A stretch of DNA of 64,000 nucleotides from Thauera sp. JM12B12 (GTDB lineage Bacteria > Pseudomonadota > Gammaproteobacteria > Burkholderiales > Rhodocyclaceae): positions 1,054,001-1,118,000 of the forward strand of contig NZ_CP154859.1 of NCBI RefSeq assembly GCF_039614725.1. Direction: 5' to 3'. Shown here one piece after another: positions 20,771 to 30,917 of this stretch. Made by a program: the position numbers and the translations under genes. The notes beneath the pieces are model-generated. The model was given only the letters and a program-made list of their open reading frames with translations. It ran no database searches and was not told where the DNA came from. Positions within the stretch are counted from its first letter, which is position 1; each line of letters begins with the position of its first letter.

Positions 20771-21072
20771 GCGCGATCAGTCAGGAACGTCTGCTGCAGG
20801 TGCTGCTCGCTCCGCAGATTTCCGAAAAGGCGACCTTCGTCGCCGACAAGAACGAGCAGGTGGTGTTCAAGGTCGCGTCCGACGCAACCAAGCCCGAGGT
20901 GAAGGCGGCGGTCGAGTCGCTGTTCAAGGTCGAGGTCAAGTCGGTCCAGATCCTGAACGTCAAGGGCAAGGCCAAGCGTTTTGGCAAGACCATGGGTCGT
21001 CGCAAGGACTGGAAGAAGGCCTTCGTCTGCCTGAAGCCCGGCCAGGAAATCAACTTTGCGGCTGGGGAGTGA
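20767..21072 (+). CDS. rplW: 50S ribosomal protein L23
   Basis: L23 (101 aa) sits at the tunnel exit and docks trigger factor and SRP. I choose the ATG at 20767 ([23 protein letters not shown]), which overlaps the rplD stop as ATGA and lies nine bases after GGAGGA. The in-frame GTG at 20761 is only three bases from that site. The tip motif [17 protein letters not shown] is conserved. Confidence 0.96.
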   Translation: MSAISQERLLQVLLAPQISEKATFVADKNEQVVFKVASDATKPEVKAAVESLFKVEVKSVQILNVKGKAKRFGKTMGRRKDWKKAFVCLKPGQEINFAAGE

Positions 21073-21078
21073 TAGATC

Positions 21079-21906
21079 ATGGCAATCATCAAACTGAAGC
21101 CCACTTCTGCCGGCCGACGCGCTCAGGTCAAGGTGGTGAACCCGGATCTGTACAAGGGTCGCCCGGTCGCCGCGCTGGTTGAGAAGCAGAGCAAGAACGC
21201 CGGTCGTAACAACTACGGTCGCGTGACGATGCGCCACCAGGGTGGTGGTCACAAGCAGCACTATCGCCTGGTCGATTTCCGTCGCAACAAGGACGGGATC
21301 CCGGCGAAGGTCGAGCGTATCGAGTACGACCCGAACCGTTCCGCGCACATCGCGCTGCTGTGCTACGCCGATGGCGAGCGCCGTTACATCATCGCGCCGC
21401 GCGGCGTCGAGGTCGGTCAGCAGCTGATCAGCGGCTCGGAAGCGCCGATCAAGCCGGGCAATGCCCTGCCGATCCGCAACATTCCGGTCGGCTCGACGAT
21501 TCACTGCATCGAGATGGTTCCCGGCAAGGGCGCCCAGATCGCGCGTGCGGCGGGCACCTCGGTTCAGCTGCTTGCCCGTGAGGGTTCGTACGCCCAGCTG
21601 CGCCTGCGCTCTGGCGAGATTCGTCGCGTGCATGTCGAGTGCCGCGCCACCATCGGCGAAGTCGGCAACGAAGAGCACGGTCTGCGCAAGATCGGCAAGG
21701 CTGGTGCCAACCGCTGGCGTGGCATTCGCCCGACCGTGCGTGGTGTCGCGATGAACCCGGTCGACCACCCGCATGGTGGCGGCGAGGGCCGTACTGGCGA
21801 GGCGCGCGAACCGGTCAGCCCGTGGGGTACGCCGGCGAAGGGTTATCGGACGCGTTCGAACAAGCGCACCGACAACATGATCGTGCAGCGTCGTCACAAG
21901 CGTTAA
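21079..21906 (+). CDS. rplB: 50S ribosomal protein L2
   Basis: L2 (275 aa) is required for subunit association and peptidyl-transferase assembly. It has an N-terminal OB-like domain, an SH3-like barrel and the C-terminal [16 protein letters not shown] segment with the conserved histidine at the catalytic centre. Six bases separate it from rplW. Confidence 0.99.
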   Translation: MAIIKLKPTSAGRRAQVKVVNPDLYKGRPVAALVEKQSKNAGRNNYGRVTMRHQGGGHKQHYRLVDFRRNKDGIPAKVERIEYDPNRSAHIALLCYADGERRYIIAPRGVEVGQQLISGSEAPIKPGNALPIRNIPVGSTIHCIEMVPGKGAQIARAAGTSVQLLAREGSYAQLRLRSGEIRRVHVECRATIGEVGNEEHGLRKIGKAGANRWRGIRPTVRGVAMNPVDHPHGGGEGRTGEAREPVSPWGTPAKGYRTRSNKRTDNMIVQRRHKR

Positions 21907-21916
21907 GGGGTAAAAG

Positions 21917-22192
21917 ATGGCACGTTCTATCAAGAAAGGCCCGTTCATCGACGCGCACCTCCTCAAGAAGGTTGACGCCGCTCGGACGAGCAACGACAAG
22001 CGCCCGATCAAGACCTGGTCGCGCCGCTCCACGATCCTGCCCGACTTCATCGGCCTGACGATCGCGGTGCATAACGGCAAGCAGCACATTCCGGTATTCG
22101 TGACCGAGAACATGGTCGGTCACAAGCTCGGCGAGTTCGCGCTGACGCGTACCTTCAAGGGTCACGCCGCCAGCAAGAAGGCCAAGCGGTAA
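21917..22192 (+). CDS. rpsS: 30S ribosomal protein S19
   Basis: S19 (91 aa) binds the 30S head next to S13 near the A site. [19 protein letters not shown] and [16 protein letters not shown] are family signatures. The start follows AAGGGGTAAAAG, ten bases after the rplB stop. Confidence 0.98.
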   Translation: MARSIKKGPFIDAHLLKKVDAARTSNDKRPIKTWSRRSTILPDFIGLTIAVHNGKQHIPVFVTENMVGHKLGEFALTRTFKGHAASKKAKR

Positions 22193-22201
22193 GGGGACGA
22201 C

Positions 22202-22531
22202 ATGGAAACCAAAGCTATTCTCCGTGGCGTTCGGCTGTCGGCCCAGAAGGGCCGTCTGGTGGCCGATCTGGTCCGCGGCAAGCCCGTCGATCAGGCGCTC
22301 AACACGCTCGCCTTCTCGCCCAAGAAGGGCGCGAAGATCATCCGCAAGGTGCTCGAGTCCGCGATCGCGAACGCCGAGCACAACGACGGCGCCGACATCG
22401 ACACGCTGAAGGTCAAGACCATTCACGTGGAAGAGGGCATGACGCTCAAGCGCTTCACCGCGCGTGCGAAGGGTCGCGGCAACCGCATCCTGAAGCCCAC
22501 CTGCCACGTCTACCTGACCGTTGGCGAGTAA
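22202..22531 (+). CDS. rplV: 50S ribosomal protein L22
   Basis: L22 (109 aa) has a globular domain and a beta-hairpin reaching the exit tunnel; the hairpin segment [18 protein letters not shown] is intact, with no macrolide-resistance-type deletion visible. The start at 22202 is preceded by AAGGGG. The rpsC start follows nine bases after the stop. Confidence 0.98.
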   Translation: METKAILRGVRLSAQKGRLVADLVRGKPVDQALNTLAFSPKKGAKIIRKVLESAIANAEHNDGADIDTLKVKTIHVEEGMTLKRFTARAKGRGNRILKPTCHVYLTVGE

Positions 22532-22540
22532 GGAGTAAAC

Positions 22541-23311
22541 ATGGGTCAGAAAATCCATCCTACCGGGTTCCGCCTCGCCGTCACGCGTGACTGGGGTTCG
22601 CGCTGGTTTGCGAACAGCAAGGACTTCGCCGGCATGCTGCACGAGGACCTGAAGGTTCGCGACTACCTGAAGAAGCGCCTGGCGCACGCCTCGGTCGGCC
22701 GCGTGCTGATCGAGCGTCCCGCGAAGAACGCCCGCATCACCCTGTTCAGCGCCCGCCCCGGTGTCGTCATCGGCAAGAAGGGCGAGGACATCGAGGCGCT
22801 CAAGCGCGATCTGCAGAAGATCGTCGGCGTGCCCGTGCATGTGAATATCGAGGAAGTGCGCAAGCCCGAGCTCGATGCGAAGCTGATCGCGGACTCGATC
22901 GCGCAGCAGCTCGAGAAGCGCATCATGTTCCGTCGCGCGATGAAGCGTGCGATGCAGAACGCCATGCGCCTCGGTGCGCAAGGCATCAAGATCATGAGTG
23001 CCGGTCGTCTGAATGGCGCCGAGATCGCCCGTACCGAGTGGTACCGCGAGGGTCGCGTGCCGCTGCACACCCTGCGTGCCAACATCGACTACGGTGTCTC
23101 CGAAGCCAAGACCACCTACGGCGTGATCGGTATCAAGGTGTGGGTGTTCAAGGGCGAGATGCTGGGCCGCAACGAGCAGCCCGTCGCCGCCGAGCCCGAG
23201 GCCGATAACCGTCGTGGCCGTCGTGGCGCCCCGCGTGACGGCGAAGGCCGTCCGGGTCGCCGTCCCGCCCGTCGTGGCGAAGGCCGGCAAGAAGAAAGCA
23301 GGAGTGAATGA
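22541..23311 (+). CDS. rpsC: 30S ribosomal protein S3, with an Arg/Gly-rich C-terminal tail
   Basis: S3 (256 aa) forms part of the mRNA entry channel. It has the KH domain ([19 protein letters not shown]) and the C-terminal S3 domain ([18 protein letters not shown]). It is longer than the 233-residue E. coli protein because of a tail of about 45 residues rich in Arg, Gly, Glu and Pro (repeats of the type [10 protein letters not shown]). The stop overlaps the rplP start by one base. Confidence 0.97.
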   Translation: MGQKIHPTGFRLAVTRDWGSRWFANSKDFAGMLHEDLKVRDYLKKRLAHASVGRVLIERPAKNARITLFSARPGVVIGKKGEDIEALKRDLQKIVGVPVHVNIEEVRKPELDAKLIADSIAQQLEKRIMFRRAMKRAMQNAMRLGAQGIKIMSAGRLNGAEIARTEWYREGRVPLHTLRANIDYGVSEAKTTYGVIGIKVWVFKGEMLGRNEQPVAAEPEADNRRGRRGAPRDGEGRPGRRPARRGEGRQEESRSE

Positions 23312-23727
23312 TGCTGCAGCCGACTAGAAGGAAGTATCGGAAGGAGCAGAAGGGTCGCAACACCGGCGTCGCCACCCGCGGCGCCAAGGTGTCGTTCGGC
23401 GAGTACGGGCTCAAGGCCGTCGGCCGTGGCCGTCTGACCGCGCGTCAGATCGAGTCGGCGCGTCGTGCGATGACCCGTCACATCAAGCGTGGCGGTCGCA
23501 TCTGGATCCGCATTTTCCCGGACAAGCCGATCTCGAAGAAGCCGGCCGAAGTCCGTATGGGTAACGGTAAGGGTAACCCCGAGTACTGGGTCGCCGAGAT
23601 CCAGCCGGGCAAGGTGCTCTACGAGATGGACGGGGTTGACGAGGCGCTGGCGCGCGAGGCGTTCCGCCTGGCTGCTGCCAAGCTGCCGATCGAAACCGTG
23701 TTCGTTACCCGACTGATTGGGGGTTGA
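23311..23727 (+). CDS. rplP: 50S ribosomal protein L16
   Basis: L16 (138 aa) organises the A-site side of the 50S subunit. The start at 23311 ([17 protein letters not shown]) follows a GGAG site; an ATG three bases earlier would add one Met. The segments [13 protein letters not shown] and PIETVFVTR are conserved. Its start overlaps the rpsC stop. Confidence 0.96.
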   Translation: MLQPTRRKYRKEQKGRNTGVATRGAKVSFGEYGLKAVGRGRLTARQIESARRAMTRHIKRGGRIWIRIFPDKPISKKPAEVRMGNGKGNPEYWVAEIQPGKVLYEMDGVDEALAREAFRLAAAKLPIETVFVTRLIGG

Positions 23728-23729
23728 AC

Positions 23730-23924
23730 ATGAAGGCAACGGATCTGCGCGCCAAGAGCGCCGATGAGTTGAACAAGGAATTGCTCGAGCTGCTTAAGGC
23801 GCAGTTTTCGCTGCGCATGCAGCACGCCACCCAGCAGCTGGGCAATACGAGTCAGATCGGGAAGGTTCGTCGCGACATCGCGCGCGTCCGCACCATCCTG
23901 CGCGAAAAGGCAGGTCAGCAATGA
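23730..23924 (+). CDS. rpmC: 50S ribosomal protein L29
   Basis: L29 (64 aa) is a helical-hairpin protein near the tunnel exit. The ATG at 23730 ([14 protein letters not shown]) is chosen over the in-frame TTG at 23724, which is closer to the GGGGG site. The signature [18 protein letters not shown] is present. Its stop overlaps the rpsQ start by four bases. Confidence 0.96.
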   Translation: MKATDLRAKSADELNKELLELLKAQFSLRMQHATQQLGNTSQIGKVRRDIARVRTILREKAGQQ

Positions 23925-24190
23925 GCGAACAAGTTGAAAAGGTTCGTCGCGCGCTGGTTGGGCGTGTGGTGAGCGACAAGATGCAGAAGACGGTCACCGT
24001 CCTCGTCGAGCGCCGGGTCAAGCACCCGCTGTACGGCAAGATCATCACCCGCTCGGCCAAGTATCACGCGCACGTGGAAGATGGCATTGCCGCCCAGGGC
24101 GACCTCGTCGAAATCGAGGAGTGCCGCCCGATCTCGCGCACCAAGACCTGGCGTGTCGCCAAGGTGCTCGAGAAGGCACGCATCATCTGA
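23921..24190 (+). CDS. rpsQ: 30S ribosomal protein S17
   Basis: S17 (89 aa) is an OB-fold early-assembly protein of the 30S body. [20 protein letters not shown] and the [16 protein letters not shown] motif are diagnostic. It ends the S10-type gene group; a 152-bp spacer with a promoter follows. Confidence 0.98.
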   Translation: MSEQVEKVRRALVGRVVSDKMQKTVTVLVERRVKHPLYGKIITRSAKYHAHVEDGIAAQGDLVEIEECRPISRTKTWRVAKVLEKARII

Positions 24191-24221
24191 TCAGAGTTAC
24201 TGGCAGGTCGCAAAAAACGGC

Positions 24222-24250
24222 TTGGCGCTCCGGCGTCAGGCTGTTATACT
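24222..24250 (+). promoter_or_regulatory. spc-type promoter upstream of rplN
   Basis: TTGGCG (24222-24227), a 17-bp spacer and TATACT (24245-24250) lie in the only long gap between rpsQ and rplN. E. coli has its spc promoter at this same point. The expected start near 24257 gives a leader of about 85 nt. Confidence 0.75.
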
Positions 24251-24342
24251 TTTGCCTCTTTGCTCCGGGGCTCGCTCGGGGCATCCTACCCTGACGGGTT
24301 CCAAGACTGTCCGCGAATGCGGGATAAGTTGGAGATACTTTC

Positions 24343-24711
<369 letters not shown>

Positions 24712-24722
24712 GGAGTCGATAG

Positions 24723-25040
24723 ATGAACAAGATCCGCAAGGGTGACGAAGTTGTGGTGCTGACGGGCAAGGATCGCGGCCGTCGTGGCACCGTGCTGCGC
24801 CGCGTTGATGATGAGCGCGTCGTGGTCGAGGGTGTGAATCGTGTGAAGAAGCACGTGCGCCCGAACCCGCTGAAGGGTGAAGTGGGTGGCATCGTCGAGA
24901 AGGAGATGCCGATCCATGTGTCGAACGTCGCGCTGTTCAATCCCGCCACCCAGAAGGGTGATCGTGTCGGGATCAAGACGCTTGAGGACGGCCAGAAGGT
25001 CCGTTTCTTCAAGTCGAACGGCGAGCTGGTGAACGCCTAA
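24723..25040 (+). CDS. rplX: 50S ribosomal protein L24
   Basis: L24 (105 aa) is an assembly-initiator protein with a KOW motif ([19 protein letters not shown]) and the [15 protein letters not shown] segment. The ribosome site is TGAGGAG, seven bases upstream of the ATG. Nine bases separate its stop from the rplE start. Confidence 0.98.
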   Translation: MNKIRKGDEVVVLTGKDRGRRGTVLRRVDDERVVVEGVNRVKKHVRPNPLKGEVGGIVEKEMPIHVSNVALFNPATQKGDRVGIKTLEDGQKVRFFKSNGELVNA

Positions 25041-25049
25041 GGAGTGACG

Positions 25050-25589
25050 ATGGCTCGCTTGCAACAAGTTTACAAGGACGAAGTGGCGCCGGCGCTCAAG
25101 CAGCAGTTCGGCTACAAGTCCCCGATGGAAGTGCCGCGCATCACCAAGATCACCCTGAACATGGGTGTCGGTGAAGCGGTCGGCGACAAGAAGATCCTCG
25201 AGCACGCGCTCGGCGACATGACCAAGATCGCGGGTCAGAAGCCGGTGGCGACCAAGGCGCGCAAGTCGATCGCGGGCTTCAAGATTCGCGACGGCTATCC
25301 GATCGGCTGCATGGTCACGCTGCGTGGGCCGCGCATGTTCGAATTCCTCGATCGCCTGATCACCATCGCGCTGCCGCGCGTGCGTGACTTCCGCGGTATC
25401 GCTGCGAAGGGTTTCGATGGTCGTGGCAACTACAACCTCGGTGTCAAGGAACAGATCATTTTCCCTGAGATCGAGTACGACAAGATCGACGCGCTGCGCG
25501 GGATGAACATCAGCATCACGACGACGGCGAAGACCGACGAGGAGGCCCGTGCGCTCCTCGCCGCGTTCAAGTTCCCGTTCAAGAATTGA
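25050..25589 (+). CDS. rplE: 50S ribosomal protein L5
   Basis: L5 (179 aa) binds 5S rRNA in the central protuberance. The ATG at 25050 ([14 protein letters not shown]) is preceded by AAGGAG; a GTG two codons earlier is too close to that site. [10 protein letters not shown] and [15 protein letters not shown] are conserved. Confidence 0.97.
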   Translation: MARLQQVYKDEVAPALKQQFGYKSPMEVPRITKITLNMGVGEAVGDKKILEHALGDMTKIAGQKPVATKARKSIAGFKIRDGYPIGCMVTLRGPRMFEFLDRLITIALPRVRDFRGIAAKGFDGRGNYNLGVKEQIIFPEIEYDKIDALRGMNISITTTAKTDEEARALLAAFKFPFKN

Positions 25590-25596
25590 GGGTGAT

Positions 25597-25902
25597 ATGG
25601 CGAAACTCGCTCTGATCAACCGCGAAGCGAAGCGTGCCAAGCTGGTGGAGAAATTTGCCGCCAAGCGCGCCGCCCTGGTCGCGAAGGTCAAGGACACCAG
25701 TCTGTCCGAAGAAGAACGCATGGCTGCCCGCCTGGCCCTGCAGCAACTGCCGCGCAACGCCAACCCGACTCGCCAGCGTAATCGCTGCGCGCTGACCGGG
25801 CGCCCGCGTGGTGTCTTCCGCAAGTTCGGTCTGTGCCGCAACAAGCTGCGCGAGATCGCTTTCCGCGGCGAAGTGCCTGGCATGACCAAGGCGAGCTGGT
25901 AA
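25597..25902 (+). CDS. rpsN: 30S ribosomal protein S14 (zinc-free type)
   Basis: S14 (101 aa) is in the 30S head. The start is the ATG at 25597 ([13 protein letters not shown]). It is the long form without the two CxxC zinc pairs: the C-terminal core [20 protein letters not shown] keeps only isolated cysteines, as in E. coli. It lies seven bases after rplE. Confidence 0.97.
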   Translation: MAKLALINREAKRAKLVEKFAAKRAALVAKVKDTSLSEEERMAARLALQQLPRNANPTRQRNRCALTGRPRGVFRKFGLCRNKLREIAFRGEVPGMTKASW

Positions 25903-25915
25903 GGAGAATTCGAAG

Positions 25916-26311
25916 ATGAGTATGTCCGATCCGATCGCCGACATGCTGACGCGTATCCGCAACGGCCAGCAGGCCCAGAAGGTTTCGGTTTCGATGCCTT
26001 CTTCCAAGCTGAAGGTTGCGATCGCCAAGGTGTTGCAGGACGAAGGTTACATCGACGGCTTTGCCGTTCGTGACGAAGCCGGCAAGGCTTCGCTCGATGT
26101 GACGCTCAAGTACTACGCCGGCCGTCCGGTCATTGAGCGCCTTGAGCGCGTGAGCCGTCCCGGCCTGCGTGTCTACAAGGGTAGCGACGAGCTGCCGCGC
26201 GTGATGAACGGCCTGGGTGTGGCCATTGTTTCCACGCCGCGTGGCGTGATGACCGATCGTTCCGCGCGTGCCAATCGCGTCGGCGGCGAAGTCATCTGCC
26301 TGGTCGCCTAA
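25916..26311 (+). CDS. rpsH: 30S ribosomal protein S8
   Basis: S8 (131 aa) organises the central domain of 16S rRNA and is the translational repressor of the spc operon in E. coli, through a hairpin near the rplE start. [18 protein letters not shown] and the C-terminal [20 protein letters not shown] are signatures. Confidence 0.98.
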   Translation: MSMSDPIADMLTRIRNGQQAQKVSVSMPSSKLKVAIAKVLQDEGYIDGFAVRDEAGKASLDVTLKYYAGRPVIERLERVSRPGLRVYKGSDELPRVMNGLGVAIVSTPRGVMTDRSARANRVGGEVICLVA

Positions 26312-26321
26312 GGGGGAAGCG

Positions 26322-26855
26322 ATGTCTCGTGTAGCCAAGAATCCGGTGGCGATCCCGCAGGGTGTGGAAGTGATGATTTCCGACGCCGAGATCGCCGTGA
26401 AGGGCCCGCTGGGTACGCTCCGTCAGCCGCTGAGCGGTTCGGTGCATGTCGTGCGCGAAGGCGACGCGATCGTCTGCAAGGCGCGTGACGGTGCCGACAA
26501 CGCCCGGGCGATGTCCGGCACGGTGCGGGCGCTGGTGAATAACATGGTGACCGGCGTGACCAAGGGCTTCGAGCGCAAGCTCAACCTGGTCGGCGTGGGT
26601 TACCGTGCTCAGGCGCAGGGCGACAAGCTCAACCTCTCGCTCGGTTTCTCGCATCCGGTGATTCATCAGATGCCTGAAGGCGTGAAGGTCGAGACTCCGT
26701 CCCAGACCGAGATCGTGATCAAGGGTACCGACAAGCAGAAGGTCGGCCAGGTCGCTGCCGAGGTGCGTGCCTACCGCGCTCCCGAGCCCTACAAGGGCAA
26801 GGGCGTCCGTTATTCGGACGAGGTGGTGGTGCTCAAGGAAACCAAGAAGAAGTAA
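26322..26855 (+). CDS. rplF: 50S ribosomal protein L6
   Basis: L6 (177 aa) has two similar domains next to the sarcin-ricin loop. The start is the ATG at 26322 ([17 protein letters not shown]) after AAGGGGGAAGCG; the frame extends upstream into rpsH but that part is not L6. The C-terminal [17 protein letters not shown] is the family signature. Confidence 0.97.
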   Translation: MSRVAKNPVAIPQGVEVMISDAEIAVKGPLGTLRQPLSGSVHVVREGDAIVCKARDGADNARAMSGTVRALVNNMVTGVTKGFERKLNLVGVGYRAQAQGDKLNLSLGFSHPVIHQMPEGVKVETPSQTEIVIKGTDKQKVGQVAAEVRAYRAPEPYKGKGVRYSDEVVVLKETKKK

Positions 26856-26866
26856 GGCGGTTCGTC

Positions 26867-27220
26867 ATGAACAAGAAAGAAACTCGTCTTCGCCGTGCGC
26901 GCAAAACTCGCGCCAAGATTGCGGAGCTCAAGGCGGTTCGCCTGACGGTGTTCCGGTCCAACTGCCACATCTACGCCCAGGTCATCTCGGGTTGCGGCTC
27001 CCGCGTGCTCGCGGCAGCCTCGACCGTCGAGGCCGACGTCCGCTCGCAGGTCGCCAACGGCGGCAACAAGGCTGCGGCAGAGCTGGTCGGCAAGCTGATT
27101 GCCGAGCGCGCCAAGGCCGCCGGCATCGAGCAGGTCTCCTTCGACCGCTCGGGCTTCCTGTATCACGGCCGCGTGAAGGCGCTGGCCGAGGCCGCCCGCG
27201 AAGGCGGCCTCAAGTTCTAA
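26867..27220 (+). CDS. rplR: 50S ribosomal protein L18
   Basis: L18 (117 aa) binds 5S rRNA with L5. The basic N-terminus ([18 protein letters not shown]) and the C-terminal [20 protein letters not shown] are diagnostic. It lies 11 bp after rplF and 12 bp before rpsE. Confidence 0.98.
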   Translation: MNKKETRLRRARKTRAKIAELKAVRLTVFRSNCHIYAQVISGCGSRVLAAASTVEADVRSQVANGGNKAAAELVGKLIAERAKAAGIEQVSFDRSGFLYHGRVKALAEAAREGGLKF

Positions 27221-27232
27221 GCGAGGATTCGA

Positions 27233-27757
27233 ATGGCTAAGCAGCAAACCAAACGTGCGCAAGCCTCCGACGAGCGCGATGACGGCCTGCGGGAGAAGAT
27301 GGTCGCGATCAATCGCGTGACCAAGGTCGTCAAGGGCGGCCGCATCCTCGGCTTTGCGGCGCTCACCGTGGTCGGCGACGGCGATGGCGCGATCGGCATG
27401 GGCAAGGGCAAGTCCCGCGAGGTGCCGGTGGCGGTGCAGAAGGCGATGGACGAAGCGCGTCGGAAAATGCGCAAGGTGTCCCTCAAGAACGGCACCCTCC
27501 AGCACACCGTGATCGGCAAGCACGGCGCGGCCTCGGTGCTGATGCAGCCCGCTCCGGCCGGTACCGGCATCATCGCCGGCGGCCCGATGCGCGCCGTCTT
27601 CGAGGTGATGGGCGTGACCGACGTGATCTGCAAGTGCATCGGTTCGGCCAATCCGTACAACGTCGTCCGCGCCACGATCAATGGCCTGATGGCGATCAAC
27701 ACCCCGGCGGAGATTGCAGCCAAGCGCGGCAAGACCGTCGAAGAAATCCTGGGGTAA
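27233..27757 (+). CDS. rpsE: 30S ribosomal protein S5
   Basis: S5 (174 aa) lines the mRNA entry channel with S3 and S4. The N-terminal double-stranded-RNA-type domain ([18 protein letters not shown]) includes the loop region where spectinomycin resistance arises, with the usual sensitive-type sequence. The C-terminal domain ([13 protein letters not shown]) is complete. rpmD follows after three bases. Confidence 0.98.
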   Translation: MAKQQTKRAQASDERDDGLREKMVAINRVTKVVKGGRILGFAALTVVGDGDGAIGMGKGKSREVPVAVQKAMDEARRKMRKVSLKNGTLQHTVIGKHGAASVLMQPAPAGTGIIAGGPMRAVFEVMGVTDVICKCIGSANPYNVVRATINGLMAINTPAEIAAKRGKTVEEILG

Positions 27758-27760
27758 GCG

Positions 27761-27943
27761 ATGTCGGACAAGAAAATCAAGGTGACGCTCGTCAAGAGCG
27801 TTATCGGCACCAAGCAGTCGCACCGCGCGACCGTGCGCGGGCTCGGCCTGCGCCGCATGCACCACACCGTTGAACTGGCGGATACGCCGGAAGTTCGCGG
27901 GATGGTCAACAAGGTGTCCTACCTGGTCAAGTGCGAGGGTTGA
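27761..27943 (+). CDS. rpmD: 50S ribosomal protein L30
   Basis: L30 (60 aa), a small 50S protein. [20 protein letters not shown] and [13 protein letters not shown] are family signatures and the length is standard. It is separated by one base from the rplO start. Confidence 0.97.
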   Translation: MSDKKIKVTLVKSVIGTKQSHRATVRGLGLRRMHHTVELADTPEVRGMVNKVSYLVKCEG

Positions 27944-27944
27944 T

Positions 27945-28382
27945 ATGCGCCTGAATACCATCAAGCCCGGTGAAGGCTCCAAGAAGGTCGCGCGCCGCGT
28001 CGGTCGCGGCATCGGCAGCGGCCTGGGCAAGACCTGCGGTCGCGGCCACAAGGGTCAGAAGTCGCGTGCCGGCGGTTTCCACAAGGTCGGCTTCGAGGGC
28101 GGTCAGATGCCGCTCCAGCGTCGGCTGCCGAAGCGTGGTTTCGTGTCGCTGACGCGTGCCCGCAACGTCGAGGTGCGCCTGTCGGAACTCGACAAGCTGC
28201 CGGTTGACGAGATCGACCTGCTGACGCTGAAGCAGGCCGGCGTGATCGCCGCCGACGCGCTGTCGGCCAAGGTCGTGCTGTCGGGCGCCATCAGCCGCAA
28301 GGTTGTGCTGCGCGGTATCGGTGCGACCCAGGGTGCCAAGGCAGCGATCGAAGCTGCCGGCGGTTCCGTGGCGGCCGAGTAA
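27945..28382 (+). CDS. rplO: 50S ribosomal protein L15
   Basis: L15 (145 aa) is a late-assembly 50S protein. The start is the ATG at 27945 ([20 protein letters not shown]), one base after the rpmD stop. The glycine- and lysine-rich N-terminal half with [19 protein letters not shown] and the [17 protein letters not shown] segment are characteristic. Confidence 0.98.
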   Translation: MRLNTIKPGEGSKKVARRVGRGIGSGLGKTCGRGHKGQKSRAGGFHKVGFEGGQMPLQRRLPKRGFVSLTRARNVEVRLSELDKLPVDEIDLLTLKQAGVIAADALSAKVVLSGAISRKVVLRGIGATQGAKAAIEAAGGSVAAE

Positions 28383-28397
28383 GCAAGGGAAACCGTT

Positions 28398-29723
28398 GTG
28401 GCGAATCCTGCTGCCACGCTGGGAAGCACCGGCAAGTTCGGCGACCTGAAACGGCGCCTGCTTTTCCTGGTGGGCGCGCTGATCGTGTATCGGATCGGCG
28501 CGCACATTCCGGTTCCGGGTATCGACCCGCAGGGGCTGGCCGAGTTGTTCCAGTCCCAGCAGGGCGGCATCCTGGGCGTGTTCAACCTGTTCTCGGGCGG
28601 CGCGCTGTCGCGTTTCACCATCTTTGCGCTGGGCATCATGCCCTACATCTCCGCGTCCATCATCATGCAGTTGATGACCGTGGCGGTGCCTCAGCTCGAG
28701 GCGCTGAAGAAGGAAGGCGAGGCGGGTCGGCGCAAGATCACGCAGTACACCCGCTATGGGACGCTGGCGCTGGCGCTGGCGCAGTCGCTGGGCATCGCGA
28801 TCGCGCTCGAGGGGCAACCCGGTCTGGTGCTCGAACCTGGCGTGATGTTCCGCTTCGTGACGGTGGCCACGCTGGTGACCGGGACCATGTTCCTGATGTG
28901 GCTGGGTGAGCAGATCACCGAGCGTGGCATCGGCAACGGCATCTCGATCATCATCTTCGCGGGCATCGTGGCGGGGCTGCCGAGTGCGATCGGTGGCTTG
29001 TTCGAACTGGTGCGTACCGGGGCGATGCATCCCTTCACGGCGCTCTTCATCTGCATCCTCGTGGTGCTCGTGACGGGGTTCGTGGTGTTCGTCGAGCGGG
29101 GTCAGCGCAAGATTCTGGTGAATTACGCCAAGCGGCAGGTCGGCAACAAGGTGTATGGCGGGCAAAGCTCCCATCTGCCGCTGAAGCTGAACATGTCAGG
29201 CGTGATCCCGCCGATCTTCGCGTCGAGCATCATCCTGTTCCCGGCAACCCTGGGGCAGTGGTTCGGCTCCTCCGAGGGGATGTACTGGCTGCGTGACATC
29301 GCCTCGACGCTGTCGCCGGGTCAGCCGATCTACGTGATGCTGTACGCCGTCGCGATCGTGTTTTTCTGCTTCTTTTACACGGCGCTGGTGTTCAACGCCC
29401 GCGAGACGGCGGACAACCTGAAGAAGAGCGGGGCCTTCGTTCCCGGGATTCGTCCCGGTGACCAGACCGCGCGTTACATCGACAAGATTCTCATGCGGCT
29501 GACGCTTGCCGGGGCGGTGTATATCACCCTGGTCTGCCTGCTGCCCGAGTTCCTGATCCTGAAGTGGAACGTCCCGTTCTATTTCGGTGGCACCTCGCTG
29601 CTGATCATCGTCGTGGTGACGATGGACTTCATGGCCCAGGTTCAGGCGTTCGTGATGTCGCATCAGTACGAGAGTCTGCTGAAGAAAGCGAATTTCAAGG
29701 GGGCGGGTTTCCCGGGCAGGTAA
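28398..29723 (+). CDS. secY: preprotein translocase subunit SecY
   Basis: SecY (441 aa) is the protein-conducting channel of the inner membrane. It starts with GTG at 28398 ([20 protein letters not shown]), after GCAAGGGAAACC. Ten hydrophobic segments are evident. Family motifs include [10 protein letters not shown], the [14 protein letters not shown] plug region and the C-terminal SYESLLKK-like [16 protein letters not shown]. Its partner SecE is encoded at 2557. infA follows four bases later. Confidence 0.98.
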   Translation: MANPAATLGSTGKFGDLKRRLLFLVGALIVYRIGAHIPVPGIDPQGLAELFQSQQGGILGVFNLFSGGALSRFTIFALGIMPYISASIIMQLMTVAVPQLEALKKEGEAGRRKITQYTRYGTLALALAQSLGIAIALEGQPGLVLEPGVMFRFVTVATLVTGTMFLMWLGEQITERGIGNGISIIIFAGIVAGLPSAIGGLFELVRTGAMHPFTALFICILVVLVTGFVVFVERGQRKILVNYAKRQVGNKVYGGQSSHLPLKLNMSGVIPPIFASSIILFPATLGQWFGSSEGMYWLRDIASTLSPGQPIYVMLYAVAIVFFCFFYTALVFNARETADNLKKSGAFVPGIRPGDQTARYIDKILMRLTLAGAVYITLVCLLPEFLILKWNVPFYFGGTSLLIIVVVTMDFMAQVQAFVMSHQYESLLKKANFKGAGFPGR

Positions 29724-29727
29724 GTCC

Positions 29728-29946
29728 ATGGCGAAGGAAGATGTCATCGAGATGCAGGGTGAGGTCACCGAGAACCTTCCCAATGCAACATTCCGCGTCA
29801 GGCTCGAGAACGGTCACATGGTCCTTGGACACATTTCCGGAAAGATGCGCATGCACTACATACGCATTCTTCCCGGGGACAAGGTGACCGTTCAGCTCAC
29901 CCCCTACGACCTGACCAAGGGCCGGATCGTGTTCCGGACCAAGTGA
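29728..29946 (+). CDS. infA: translation initiation factor IF-1
   Basis: IF-1 (72 aa) is an OB-fold protein that blocks the A site during initiation. [38 protein letters not shown] and [13 protein letters not shown] span the whole fold. It sits between secY and rpmJ, unlike E. coli, where infA lies elsewhere. Some betaproteobacteria carry a second infA; that cannot be judged from this window. Confidence 0.97.
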   Translation: MAKEDVIEMQGEVTENLPNATFRVRLENGHMVLGHISGKMRMHYIRILPGDKVTVQLTPYDLTKGRIVFRTK

Positions 29947-29971
29947 AGATTAGAGAAACAGGAGCAAGACC

Positions 29972-30085
29972 ATGAGAGTCCAGGCATCGGTTAAGCGGCT
30001 TTGCCGCAACTGCAAGATCATCCGCCGCAAGGGTGTGGTTCGCGTCATTTGCAGCGATCCGCGGCACAAGCAACGCCAGGGTTGA
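29972..30085 (+). CDS. rpmJ: 50S ribosomal protein L36 (zinc-binding type)
   Basis: L36 is 37 codons plus stop, starting at 29972 ([17 protein letters not shown]) after a good AGGAGC site. The zinc ligands Cys11, Cys14, Cys27 and His32 are all present, so this is the zinc-dependent form. It lies 25 bp after infA; the candidate rpsM promoter begins at its stop codon. Confidence 0.97.
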   Translation: MRVQASVKRLCRNCKIIRRKGVVRVICSDPRHKQRQG

Positions 30086-30110
30086 TCAGTTCAACTTAAG
30101 GCTTTAGAAT
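30082..30110 (+). promoter_or_regulatory. candidate promoter upstream of rpsM
   Basis: TTGATC (30082-30087), overlapping the rpmJ stop, lies 17 bp before TAGAAT (30105-30110) in an unusually A+T-rich 53-bp gap. It could give the alpha-operon genes (rpsM-rpsK-rpsD-rpoA-rplQ) their own promoter. Confidence 0.5.
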
Positions 30111-30138
30111 TTAACGTTTTTCGCTTTGGGGTATACGG

Positions 30139-30501
30139 ATGGCCCGTATTGCTGGGGTAAACATTCCCAATCACAAGCATGCCGAGATCGCGCTGACCGC
30201 CATCTATGGGATCGGCCGTTCGCGTGCTCAGAAGATTTGCGACGCTGCCGGAATCCAGCGTTCGGTCAAGATCAAGGATCTTACCGAGTCGGACATGGAG
30301 AAGCTGCGTGACGAAGTCGGTCGCTTCGTTGTCGAGGGTGACCTGCGTCGTGAAGTGACGATGAACATCAAGCGACTGATGGATCTGGGCTGCTACCGCG
30401 GCGTCCGTCATCGTCGCGGCCTGCCGATGCGTGGTCAGCGTACCCGCACCAACGCCCGCACCCGCAAGGGCCCGCGCAAGGCGATCGCCGGCAAGAAGTA
30501 A
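30139..30501 (+). CDS. rpsM: 30S ribosomal protein S13
   Basis: S13 (120 aa) contacts S19 and P-site tRNA and forms head bridges to the 50[21 protein letters not shown] at the N-terminus and [20 protein letters not shown] near the C-terminus are family signatures. It leads the alpha-type group. rpsK follows after 12 bp. Confidence 0.98.
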   Translation: MARIAGVNIPNHKHAEIALTAIYGIGRSRAQKICDAAGIQRSVKIKDLTESDMEKLRDEVGRFVVEGDLRREVTMNIKRLMDLGCYRGVRHRRGLPMRGQRTRTNARTRKGPRKAIAGKK

Positions 30502-30513
30502 TAGGGACCGATA

Positions 30514-30903
30514 ATGGCTAAGACTGCAACGAAGGTTCGGAAGAAGGTCAAGAAGAACGTCGCGGAAGGCATCGCGCACGTTCACGCGAGCTTCAACAAC
30601 ACCATCATCACGATCACGGACCGCCAGGGCAACGCCCTGTCGTGGGCGACGTCGGGCGGCGCGGGCTTCAAGGGCTCGCGCAAGAGCACGCCGTTCGCTG
30701 CCCAGGTGGCGGCCGAGGCGGCCGGCAAGGTCGCTCAGGAATGCGGCATCAAGAATCTCGAAGTGCGTATCAAGGGCCCCGGCCCGGGTCGTGAGTCGTC
30801 GGTTCGTGCGCTGAACGCGCTGGGGATCAAGATTTCCAGCATTACCGACATCACCCCCATCCCGCACAACGGCTGCCGTCCGCCTAAGAAGCGCCGTATC
30901 TGA
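30514..30903 (+). CDS. rpsK: 30S ribosomal protein S11
   Basis: S11 (129 aa) shapes the 30S platform with S18. [19 protein letters not shown] and the C-terminal [18 protein letters not shown] are diagnostic, including the Asn-Gly site subject to isoaspartate formation in E. coli. The start follows an AGGGACCG site. Confidence 0.98.
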   Translation: MAKTATKVRKKVKKNVAEGIAHVHASFNNTIITITDRQGNALSWATSGGAGFKGSRKSTPFAAQVAAEAAGKVAQECGIKNLEVRIKGPGPGRESSVRALNALGIKISSITDITPIPHNGCRPPKKRRI

Positions 30904-30917
30904 CAAGGAGTTGATAA

